A stretch of 64,000 nucleotides of DNA from assembly GCF_000711295.1 (NCBI RefSeq), contig NZ_JOMJ01000003.1, positions 1,499,501 to 1,563,500 on the forward strand, written 5' to 3'. This DNA is from Desulfohalovibrio reitneri (lineage in GTDB: Bacteria; Desulfobacterota; Desulfovibrionia; Desulfovibrionales; Desulfovibrionaceae). Position numbers and translations under genes: made by a program. Positions 34,984 to 41,820 of the stretch are shown here, piece by piece. The notes beneath the pieces are model-generated. The model did no database searches and was not told where the DNA came from. It was given only the letters and a program-made list of their open reading frames with translations. Each line of letters starts with the position of its first letter. The first letter of the stretch is position 1.

Positions 34984-35250
34984 GTGACGCTGCTCGCCTG
35001 GACACCCCAGGCCCGGGAGGAATACCTCTTTTGGCGGAAGGTGGACAAGGAAGAAGGCCTCAAGCGCGTCAACATGCTGCTCCGCGACGCCCTGCACAGT
35101 CCGTTTGAAGGCCGGGGGAAACCGGAAGCCCTCCGCTTCGACCTCTCAGGCTACTGGTCCCGCCGCATCGACCAGGAGCATCGCCTCGTCTCCAAGTACG
35201 ACGACAAGAAGGACTGCCAGATTGTGGTCCAGTGCCGATACCACTACTGA
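34984..35250 (+). CDS. yoeB: YoeB/Txe-family mRNA interferase toxin without intact antitoxin
   Basis: 88 residues from GTG 34984. It aligns over its full length with YoeB: EEYLFWRKVDKE, SPFEGRGKPEALRFDLSGYWSRRI, EHRLV and the terminal CRYHY. The catalytic residues expected from E. coli YoeB (Glu of PFEGxGKPE region, Arg of SRRI, His-Tyr at the end) are all present; only the usual Tyr after EHRLV is Ser. YoeB is a ribosome-dependent endoribonuclease. No complete yefM gene precedes it; a universal stress protein gene ends 58 nt before. Activity without an antitoxin would be harmful, so either expression is silent, the start is inefficient, or control lies elsewhere. Confidence 0.88.
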   Translation: MTLLAWTPQAREEYLFWRKVDKEEGLKRVNMLLRDALHSPFEGRGKPEALRFDLSGYWSRRIDQEHRLVSKYDDKKDCQIVVQCRYHY

Positions 35251-35276
35251 TTTCCCGCCCCTGCGCGTGACGTGAA

Positions 35277-35309
35277 AAGGCCCCCGGCTTCCAAGAAGCC
35301 GGGGGCCTT
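35277..35309. terminator. bidirectional terminator between yoeB and bfr
   Basis: AAGGCCCCCGGCTT (35277-35290) pairs with AAGCCGGGGGCCTT (35296-35309). On the minus strand TTTT follows, so it serves mainly bfr. Confidence 0.85.
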
Positions 35310-35336
35310 CATCATTTGAATCGACCGGCGAGGCTC

Positions 35337-35888
35337 CTAGGCCTCGTCGCCGCCCATGTTCACAAAGCCCTTGGTGGAGGGGCCGGTGGAGGCGGAGGTG
35401 CCGGCGACCTTGGAGAGATAGGTGTCGCCGAGGTTTTTGATGTGGCCGCCCACGTTGTCGAAGTGGTCGGCGTGTTCCTGTTCCTCCTCGATGATGACCT
35501 CGAAGAGGCGGGCGCTGATGTTGTCGCCCATGTCGCGGCAGGTCTTCAGGAACTGGTTGTAGACGTCCACGGTGTCGTCCTCCACCTCGGCGTCGAAGGT
35601 GAAGATCTGGCCCACTTCCTGGCCCCGGGTGATCTTGTCGGCCAGCTCGGTGGTGGGCTCGCCGTCGAGGTCCTTGATGCGCTCGGCGAACTGTTCAGCG
35701 TGGCGCATCTCGTCGATGGCGATGAGCTTCATGTTCTTGGCCAGCTCGCCGTAGTCCATGGCGTCCAGGGCGTAGTGCTGCACCATGTACTGGGAGATGG
35801 CGTACAGTTCCATGGAGCGGGCCTTGTTCAGCACCTCGATGACCTTCTCGCGGCGTTCCTTCTTGTCCATCTTGGCGGGATCAGACAT
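35337..35888 (-). CDS. bfr: bacterioferritin (Desulfovibrio type)
   Basis: 183 residues, four-helix ferritin fold. MELYAISQYM holds the first ferroxidase Glu; IAIDEMRHAE supplies the bridging Glu, the heme-ligand Met and the His; IIEEEQEH supplies the last Glu and His. Where E. coli Bfr has Glu94, this protein has Asp (DTVDVYNQF). The C-terminal extension SKVAGTSASTGPSTKGFV resembles the D. desulfuricans bacterioferritin, which carries an iron-coproporphyrin. It stores iron and consumes O2 or peroxide in the cytoplasm, useful to an anaerobe under oxygen stress. Monocistronic with its own terminator. Confidence 0.93.
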   Translation of the reverse strand: MSDPAKMDKKERREKVIEVLNKARSMELYAISQYMVQHYALDAMDYGELAKNMKLIAIDEMRHAEQFAERIKDLDGEPTTELADKITRGQEVGQIFTFDAEVEDDTVDVYNQFLKTCRDMGDNISARLFEVIIEEEQEHADHFDNVGGHIKNLGDTYLSKVAGTSASTGPSTKGFVNMGGDEA

Positions 35889-36101
35889 GTCTCTCTCCTG
35901 TGACTATTGGTCGGTTTTCACATATTCCAGTAATCGCCACTCTAGCGAACTTTCCAGTTTACTACGAGTCGGCGGGCATCTCAAGCCTCGACGGCGGCAT
36001 GACACGTCAGTCACAGGGCCGCACCCCGATTGCCGCCACCGCGCCCCCGGCATGGACATTCCGCTCGCCCCCGGTCTATTCTCGACAGAGGATACGCGAT
36101 C

Positions 36102-37436
36102 ATGGATACGTTTTCCCCCCATCTGAACAAGGCGCTGGCCTGGCTGCGGCAAGCCGGAGACTGGGCCGCCCAGCGGCTGCTTTCGGCGGAGACCGCGACC
36201 CAGGCCGGAGTTCTGCTGGCACTCCTTGTTCTGGCCTTCATCCTGGCCGCGCCGCTCAGGCGGACCCTGCAGCGCCGCTTCGACCGCCTCTACCGGGGGG
36301 TGGGGCTGGGTCCCAGGCTGTTCCGCTCCCTTGTCCGGCAGACGCCCTACCTCGCGGCCCTGGCGCTGACCTGGATCGCCTGGGCGGTGAACGCCCGGCT
36401 GGGCGGCGAGGAGACCCTGTTCCGTCTTGCCTCCAGCCTGCTGCTGGCTTGGCTGGCAATCCGCTTCGCCACCGCTTTCGTCCTCTCCCGCTTCTGGGCG
36501 CGCCTCATCGCCGGGTTCGTCTGGGCCCTGGCTGCCCTGAACATCCTCGGCCTCCTGGCTCCGGCCATGGCCCTGCTGGACTCGGTGGCCTTCAACCTGG
36601 GCGAGGTGCGCATCAGCCTGCTGACCCTGTCCAAGGCGACCATCCTGGTCCTGGTCATGCTGCGGGCGGGCTCCTGGCTGTCCAACCTGGCGGAGCACCG
36701 GCTGGCGGCCATGACAGGGCTCACCCCTTCGGCGAGGGTGCTCATCGGCAAGCTCATCAAGGTGGTGGTCATCACCCTGGTGATCATGATCGCCCTGAAC
36801 AGCGTGGGGCTGGACCTGACCACCCTGGCCGTATTCTCCGGCGCGGTGGGCGTGGGCATCGGCTTCGGCTTGCAGAAGGTGGTGGCCAACCTCATCAGCG
36901 GCTTCATCCTGCTCATGGACAAGTCCATCAAGCCGGGCGACGTCATCGAGATAGGCGACGTCTACGGCTGGATCACCACCCTGCGGGCCAGATACGCCTC
37001 GGTGGTCACGCGCGACGGCAAGGAATACCTCATCCCCAACGAGGACCTCATCACCACCCAGGTGGTCAACTGGTCCTTCTCCAACCGCAACATCCGCCTG
37101 AAGCTGCCGGTCGGAGTGTCCTACAACTCGGACATCCGGCTGGCCATGCGCATCATGGCGGACGCCGCCAAGGTCTCCGACAGGGTGCTGACCGACCCGC
37201 CGCCCCTGCCCAGGCTGGTGGGCTTCGGCGACAGTTCCGTGGACCTGGAACTGCGCTTCTGGATAGCCGACCCGCAGAACGGCATCGTCAACGTCAAAAG
37301 CGACATTTATCTCGCGGTGTGGGACGGCTTCAAGGAACACGGCATCGAGATTCCCTTCCCCCAGCGCGACGTACACGTGCGTTCGGGCCTGGAAGGGCTG
37401 TCGGGCAAGAGGGATGGGAGCGGCGGAGAAAACTGA
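36102..37436 (+). CDS. MscS-family mechanosensitive channel
   Basis: 444 residues from ATG 36102, after AGAGGA. Several N-terminal hydrophobic segments (about 35-250) lead into the pore helix and beta domain: LAVFSGAVGVGIGFGLQKVVANLISGF, then LLMDKSIKPGDVIEIGDVYGWI and YLIPNEDLITTQVVNW, all typical of MscS. The alternating Gly/Ala pattern of the pore-lining helix is visible. It releases ions on osmotic downshock in the inner membrane. The larger N-terminal region resembles the YbdG/YnaI-like, multi-helix subfamily. A hairpin at 37452 follows. Confidence 0.9.
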   Translation: MDTFSPHLNKALAWLRQAGDWAAQRLLSAETATQAGVLLALLVLAFILAAPLRRTLQRRFDRLYRGVGLGPRLFRSLVRQTPYLAALALTWIAWAVNARLGGEETLFRLASSLLLAWLAIRFATAFVLSRFWARLIAGFVWALAALNILGLLAPAMALLDSVAFNLGEVRISLLTLSKATILVLVMLRAGSWLSNLAEHRLAAMTGLTPSARVLIGKLIKVVVITLVIMIALNSVGLDLTTLAVFSGAVGVGIGFGLQKVVANLISGFILLMDKSIKPGDVIEIGDVYGWITTLRARYASVVTRDGKEYLIPNEDLITTQVVNWSFSNRNIRLKLPVGVSYNSDIRLAMRIMADAAKVSDRVLTDPPPLPRLVGFGDSSVDLELRFWIADPQNGIVNVKSDIYLAVWDGFKEHGIEIPFPQRDVHVRSGLEGLSGKRDGSGGEN

Positions 37437-37811
37437 CCGCACAGCGCGAAAACCCCTCCGGCACAAAGACCGGAGGGGTAGGAAAGGGAATGCCCAGCGA
37501 TGGGCCATTTACTCCCCCTGTCCACCCATCGCCAAGTCCCCCTACCCGTACTCATAATACGAGTCGCCCATTCCGTTCAAGCTCGCGTGGCCGATTTTCC
37601 TTCCTTTTGGTCGCTTTTTTGTAGAGCCGATCCATGATTACGCGTCCACGATTGCTTGATTCTCGGGCATTTCATGACGATATGAAACAAATCGGGCGGC
37701 TTGACACGAACCGTTGGTCGCTTTTTGACAAGGGACATGCCCGCGTTCGGCTCGACCCCTTCGCGGCTGGAGCGGATTCTGCATGCATTCCATCATCAGG
37801 AGGAGGTATCC
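37437..37811 (+). other. intergenic region with a hairpin, upstream of the envelope sigma unit
   Basis: ACCCCTCCGG (37452-37461) pairs with CCGGAGGGGT (37470-37479) behind the MscS gene, without a T-run. The remainder is locally AT-rich and contains two TTGACA hexamers (37701 and 37725) but no convincing -10 at 16-18 nt from either. Confidence 0.45.
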
Positions 37812-38816
37812 ATGAACCATCGCTTTTGCGCGCGCGGTCCGCTGAGGCTGGCCGCGTGCCTCGTCATGTGCGTTCTGCTGTCCGGGTGTGGCGTGGTGCA
37901 GGACGTGAAGGGGAAGTACTACCTGCAGTCCAAGAGCTTCGAGGCCGGGGCGGAAAGCTTCCGCGCCGAGCTGGCCGAAGACCCGGCCAACCCCCGGGCC
38001 AACTTCTACCTGGGCCGCTTCCTGCTGGCCGAGGACAAGCCGGGCGAGGCGGCCAAGTACCTTAAACGCGCCACCCAGTACGCCCCGGATGACGAGGACT
38101 ACCTCTTCTGGCTGGGCGTTGCCCGGGGCGAGGCGGGAGACACGGAAAAAGAGCGGGACAGCTACCGCCGGGTGCTGCGCATGGAGCCCGGCCACCTGGG
38201 CGCACGACTCCACCTGGCCCACCTGCAGCTCAAGGCTGGCGAGAACGAGCAGGCCCTGGACAACTACCGGAAGGTGTTGGACAAGCGACCCTATTCCACG
38301 CAGGCCCTCTACAACCGCGCCCTCATTCTTGGCAGGCTGGGGCGGACGCCGGAGGAAAAGACCGCCTGGAAGCACTATCTGGCCGCCTGGCCGGACGGCC
38401 CCCTGGCCCGTCTGGCCACCGACCACCTCAACGACCTTGGCGACTTCAGCTACCGCAATCACCTGCTGGGCAAGCGGAAAGTCACCCTGGAAAAACTGGC
38501 CTTTCAGCCCTTCAAGCCGGAGCTTTGGGGCGGCTCCACCGCCTCCCTGGACTTGGTGGGCGAAATTCTGGCAAACGCCGAAAACCTGGACCTGTATGTG
38601 GTCGCCTACCAGCGCAACAACCGCGAACTGGCCAGGGAACGCGCCCTGGCCGTGCGCGACTACCTGCTGGAGAACTTCGACCTGCCGTCCGAGCGTGTGA
38701 AGCCCAGCTGGTTCGGCGTGGCCGAGCGCATCAAGGTTTCGGGCGAGACCTTCGAGGAAGGCCAGTCAGTGAACCTTTTCGCCGTCTCCGCGAATAAATC
38801 CGGTTCCTCCTTGTGA
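37812..38816 (+). CDS. TPR lipoprotein with OmpA-like C-terminal domain
   Basis: 334 residues from ATG 37812, preceded by AGGAGG. The N-terminus is a lipoprotein signal with lipobox LLSGC (Cys near 25). Residues about 40-190 are four TPR-like repeats (ANFYLGRFLLAEDKPGEAAKYLKRA and so on). After LNDLGDFSYRNHLLGKR comes an OmpA-like segment, LDLYVVAYQRNNRELARERALAVRDYLLENF, ending with RVKPSWFGVAERIKV. The next-but-one gene product at 39415 has the same TPR, LNDLGDF, OmpA-like and SWFG order, so the two are paralogs. Location: anchored in the inner or outer membrane, facing the periplasm. Confidence 0.8.
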   Translation: MNHRFCARGPLRLAACLVMCVLLSGCGVVQDVKGKYYLQSKSFEAGAESFRAELAEDPANPRANFYLGRFLLAEDKPGEAAKYLKRATQYAPDDEDYLFWLGVARGEAGDTEKERDSYRRVLRMEPGHLGARLHLAHLQLKAGENEQALDNYRKVLDKRPYSTQALYNRALILGRLGRTPEEKTAWKHYLAAWPDGPLARLATDHLNDLGDFSYRNHLLGKRKVTLEKLAFQPFKPELWGGSTASLDLVGEILANAENLDLYVVAYQRNNRELARERALAVRDYLLENFDLPSERVKPSWFGVAERIKVSGETFEEGQSVNLFAVSANKSGSSL

Positions 38817-38876
38817 CCGTTTCCGGCCGTCTGCGTATATCCTGGTAAACGGGGCCGCCCCCGCCGGGTACACGGG

Positions 38877-39434
38877 ATGAATGACGCGACCGCGATACGG
38901 CTGGTGCTGGCCGGCGACACGGAGGCCTTCGGGAGCTTCGTGCGCCGTTACCAGCGACCCATCTACAATCTCATGTACCGCGCGGCGCGGGACGAGGAAG
39001 CCGCCGCCGACCTGACCCAGGAGGCCTTCGCGCGCGCCTTCAAGGGGCTGGACGGCTTCGACGCCAACAGGCGCTTCTTCCCCTGGCTCTACGCCGTGGG
39101 CGTGAACCTAGCCCGCGACCACGCCCGCAGGAAGCGGGCAGCCCCGGACACCGTGGAGGTCCGCGGGGAGGACCTGCCCGCCTCCGATGACTCGGAGCAG
39201 GAGCTGGCCCTCATCCTAGGCGCGGACGCCCGGGCCGTGCACCACGCCCTGGGCGAGCTGGACCTGGAGCACCGCGAAGCGCTGGTGCTGCGGTTTCAGG
39301 AGGAGATGACCATGCGGGAGATCGCCGACGCTCTGGAGATTTCCCCCAGCGGGGCAAAAATGCGGGTACACCGCGGGCTGGCCAAGATGAAACGGATTCT
39401 CGTGGAGAACGGACATGAGCCCGGAACGGACTGA
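38877..39434 (+). CDS. ECF sigma factor (RpoE-like)
   Basis: 185 residues. Region 2 is clear (FGSFVRRYQRPIYNLMYRAARDEEAAADLTQEAFARAFKGLDGFD...FFPWLYAVGVNLARDHAR), and region 4 is ALGELDLEHREALVLRFQEEMTMREIADALEISPSGAKMRVHRGLAKMK, the helix-turn-helix for the -35 element. No region 3 or C-terminal extension. The last 20 nt overlap the next gene, which encodes a single-pass membrane protein that is the natural anti-sigma candidate. It probably controls genes for envelope functions, including its own neighbours; I could not identify a matching promoter pair by eye. Confidence 0.92.
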   Translation: MNDATAIRLVLAGDTEAFGSFVRRYQRPIYNLMYRAARDEEAAADLTQEAFARAFKGLDGFDANRRFFPWLYAVGVNLARDHARRKRAAPDTVEVRGEDLPASDDSEQELALILGADARAVHHALGELDLEHREALVLRFQEEMTMREIADALEISPSGAKMRVHRGLAKMKRILVENGHEPGTD

Positions 39435-40509
39435 CCTCAATGACGCCCTCGGCAAGCGCATCCGCGATCTGCCGGAAGCCGAGCCGCCGGAGTGGCTTGC
39501 CGACGCGGTCATGCTCCGGGTGGCCGCGAGCCGCCCCTGGTGGCGGCGCTGGCTGGACGGGCTGACCACCCGGCCCGCTCTCGCCCCCGCCCTGGTGGCG
39601 GCCTGCCTGCTGTTGGCCTTCAGCGGGGGGTTCCTGGCCGGGGGCGGCTTGGCTCCGCCCGCCTCGCCGGGCGAGGTGTACCGCGCAGCGGGCGGCAACG
39701 CCGAATCCTCCTTCCTCTTCGGCCGGGGCCTGCTGGCCTCGGGCCATACCGGGGAGGCCGTGGCCATGCTCTCCCGGGCGGTGGAGCGCGAGCCCCTGCG
39801 CGTGGAATACCGCATCTGGCTGGACAAGGCGCTGGGCGAGGCCGGACGGGTGGACGAGGAGCTGCGGCAGTACCGCAAGGCCGCGGCCATCGACGACCGC
39901 TCCTTCCTGCTCCGCCGCCGTCTGGCCCAGGGCTTCCTGCGCACCGGCAAGCCGGAGATGGCGGCCGCGGAGTACGCCCGCATCCTGCAATCCGCCCCGC
40001 GCGACCAGCAGGCCCTGCTGGGCCGGGCCGAGGCCATGGCCAGGCTGGGCCGCAACGGCGAGGCGGCCGCCTCCCTCAAGGAGCTTCTGGCCCAGGACAT
40101 TCCCGGCGGACGGGCCCTGCGGGCGGTCTCCATGCTCAACGACCTTGGCGACTTCACCTACCGCCGGGCCACCGTGGGCAAGCGCAGGCTGGCCATCCGA
40201 GCCCCGTCCTTCGAGGACGGCCGCCTCACCCCGGAGAGCCGCGTCTCCCTGCGCGGCGTGGCCGAGACTCTGCGCCATTCCCCCGGGACGACCCTGCACG
40301 TGGTGGCCTTTGTCGAGGGCAACCGTGAGGTGGCCAAGCAACGCGCCCTGCTGGTCAAGCGGGAGCTGACCCGGCAGGCCCCCGGCCTGCGGGCGAAGCG
40401 CATCCGCACCAGCTGGTTCGGCAGCCCGGAACCGGTGGAAACCGGCTCCGGCGCGGCCTCGCTTTCCCAATCCATCCGAATTTTCGGGGTGCCCGAAACC
40501 ACAACATGA
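39415..40509 (+). CDS. putative anti-sigma factor with periplasmic TPR and OmpA-like domain
   Basis: 364 residues; ATG 39415 lies inside the sigma gene (20-nt overlap). Residues 1-50 are cytoplasmic, charged and Trp-rich (PPEWLADAVMLRVAASRPWWRRW), a plausible sigma-binding segment though without the zinc HxxxCxxC motif. A transmembrane helix follows (about 55-80, LAPALVAACLLLAFSGGFLAGGG). The periplasmic part has TPR-like repeats, MLNDLGDFTYRRATVGKR, an OmpA-like stretch LHVVAFVEGNREVAKQRALLVKREL and RIRTSWFG. It shares this whole region with the lipoprotein at 37812. Anti-sigma function is inferred from overlap, topology and position, not from a known domain. Confidence 0.7.
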   Translation: MSPERTDLNDALGKRIRDLPEAEPPEWLADAVMLRVAASRPWWRRWLDGLTTRPALAPALVAACLLLAFSGGFLAGGGLAPPASPGEVYRAAGGNAESSFLFGRGLLASGHTGEAVAMLSRAVEREPLRVEYRIWLDKALGEAGRVDEELRQYRKAAAIDDRSFLLRRRLAQGFLRTGKPEMAAAEYARILQSAPRDQQALLGRAEAMARLGRNGEAAASLKELLAQDIPGGRALRAVSMLNDLGDFTYRRATVGKRRLAIRAPSFEDGRLTPESRVSLRGVAETLRHSPGTTLHVVAFVEGNREVAKQRALLVKRELTRQAPGLRAKRIRTSWFGSPEPVETGSGAASLSQSIRIFGVPETTT

Positions 40510-40523
40510 GATCGGAGGCGGAC

Positions 40524-41450
40524 ATGCAAAACCGTATTCCTTTTACACGCTTGATCCTGCTGGCCCTGATGCTGCTGGCCCTGCTGGCCGCGCCGGCCCT
40601 GGCCCAGACAACCGACGGCGCCACGGACGGCACGGACACCACCCAGACCGACGACGGAACCACCGGTGACGACAACGTGACCAGCGCCTTCAACAACCCC
40701 ACCGAGGTCACGCGTGCCGAGGCGCTGGCCGAGGCCACGGCCACGGAGACCGACCAGGACACCCAGGCCGCTCTGGACGCCGTGGCCGAGGCCGAAGCCG
40801 ACTTGGCCGCGGCCGTGGAAACAGGCGACGAGGCGGCCATCGCCGAGGCGCAGGCGGAGCTGGACGCCGCCCGGGCAGCGGCCGACGAAAGCATGGCCTC
40901 CACCACCGGCGTCAGCGTGGACACCATCGCCGGCATGCGCGACGAGGGCATGGGCTGGGGCCAGATCGCCCACGACCTGGGCGTGCATCCCAGCGTGCTG
41001 GGCCTCGGCGTTGCCAAGGGCCAGACCCAGCGTTCCCAGACCCAATCCATGGCCCGCTCCCGCGACCGCGCCTCCGCCAAGGGGGAGATGGGCATGGCCA
41101 CCGCGCGCGGCCTGGGCAAGGGAGAATCCAGAGGCCACGGCGTGGGCCGCTCCTCCGACGGCCATCCCGGCAAGGGCGTGGGCCTGGCCGGCAAGAGCGA
41201 CCGCAGCGCCCCGGGCGCCTCCGGCATGTCCGGAGGCAAGGGCCGGGGCAACTCCGGCAACAGCCGCAGCGGCCCCGGCAACTCCGGAGCTCCCGGCAAC
41301 TCCGGCAACGCGGGCGGCCATGGCGGCGGTCCCGGCGGAGGCAACGGCGGGGGCAACGGTGGCGGCCCCGGCGGAGGCAACGGAGGCGGAAACGGCGGCG
41401 GCAATGGTGGTGGAAACGGCGGCGGGAACGGCGGGGGCAACGGCAGGTAG
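40524..41450 (+). CDS. exported protein with helical stalk and Gly/Asn-rich repeat tail
   Basis: 308 residues from ATG 40524, six bases after GGAGG; ATG 40506, which overlaps the previous stop, is an alternative. Residues 1-28 are a Sec signal (cleavage after ALA). A Thr/Asp-rich stretch precedes an Ala/Glu-rich probable coiled coil (about 65-130), then a compact motif GMGWGQIAHDLGVHPSVLG near 150. The last 110 residues are Gly/Ser/Asn-rich and end with about eight GGGN units. Such low-complexity tails suggest a surface or matrix protein. It probably belongs to the sigma-factor unit and may be its main product; function unknown. Confidence 0.75.
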   Translation: MQNRIPFTRLILLALMLLALLAAPALAQTTDGATDGTDTTQTDDGTTGDDNVTSAFNNPTEVTRAEALAEATATETDQDTQAALDAVAEAEADLAAAVETGDEAAIAEAQAELDAARAAADESMASTTGVSVDTIAGMRDEGMGWGQIAHDLGVHPSVLGLGVAKGQTQRSQTQSMARSRDRASAKGEMGMATARGLGKGESRGHGVGRSSDGHPGKGVGLAGKSDRSAPGASGMSGGKGRGNSGNSRSGPGNSGAPGNSGNAGGHGGGPGGGNGGGNGGGPGGGNGGGNGGGNGGGNGGGNGGGNGR

Positions 41451-41477
41451 CCCTTCCCGCCACATTACCAAGACAAC

Positions 41478-41513
41478 AAAGGCGGCCGCACCGGTTTCGG
41501 TGCGGCCGCCTTT
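41478..41513 (+). terminator. strong terminator closing the ECF sigma unit
   Basis: AAAGGCGGCCGCACCG (41478-41493), loop GTTT, CGGTGCGGCCGCCTTT (41498-41513), then CTC. Sixteen perfect pairs. Confidence 0.85.
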
Positions 41514-41697
41514 CTCATTGCCGCCAAATTTTCAGGGGAACTCGATTCGTCGCCTCACTCACCGCATAGCCTCTTCCGCATCCCTCGCCTCGCCAGCCAA
41601 TCGGCCAAGGAGGAGTCCCCCAACTCCGCCACTCCGCAATGGCACATCCGCCAAGGCGCTCCCCTCTCGCGCACCCACAACGCACCAACACGCGAAG

Positions 41698-41773
41698 ACA
41701 CATGCAAAGTTACTTTGCCTCGGGTCCAGGGCCGTGTAGGCCCTGGTCGCCGAAGGCGAAATGCTTTTCCCCG
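41698..41773 (-). repeat. intergenic structured repeat, copy A (short form)
   Basis: Shares ACACATGCAAAGTTACTTTG, GGGTCCAGGG, CCCTGGTCGCCGAAGG and CGAAATGCTT with copies B (52459) and C (57257). On the minus strand it folds into three successive hairpins: CGCC/GGCG around TTC, CCAGGGCC/GGCCCTGG, and GCAAAGT/ACTTTGC. It lies directly behind the stop of the sensor kinase at 41821. No protein is encoded. Confidence 0.75.
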
Positions 41774-41820
41774 CAGGCCCAGGTCGCCGAAGGTGAAATC
41801 TCCTTCCTCTTCCCCTTTCC

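Noticed and set aside
41336-41447. GGGN-coding repeats as a CRISPR-like or tandem DNA array
   Set aside because: Units are 12-nt codon repeats in frame within an exported protein, with no spacers and no cas genes.
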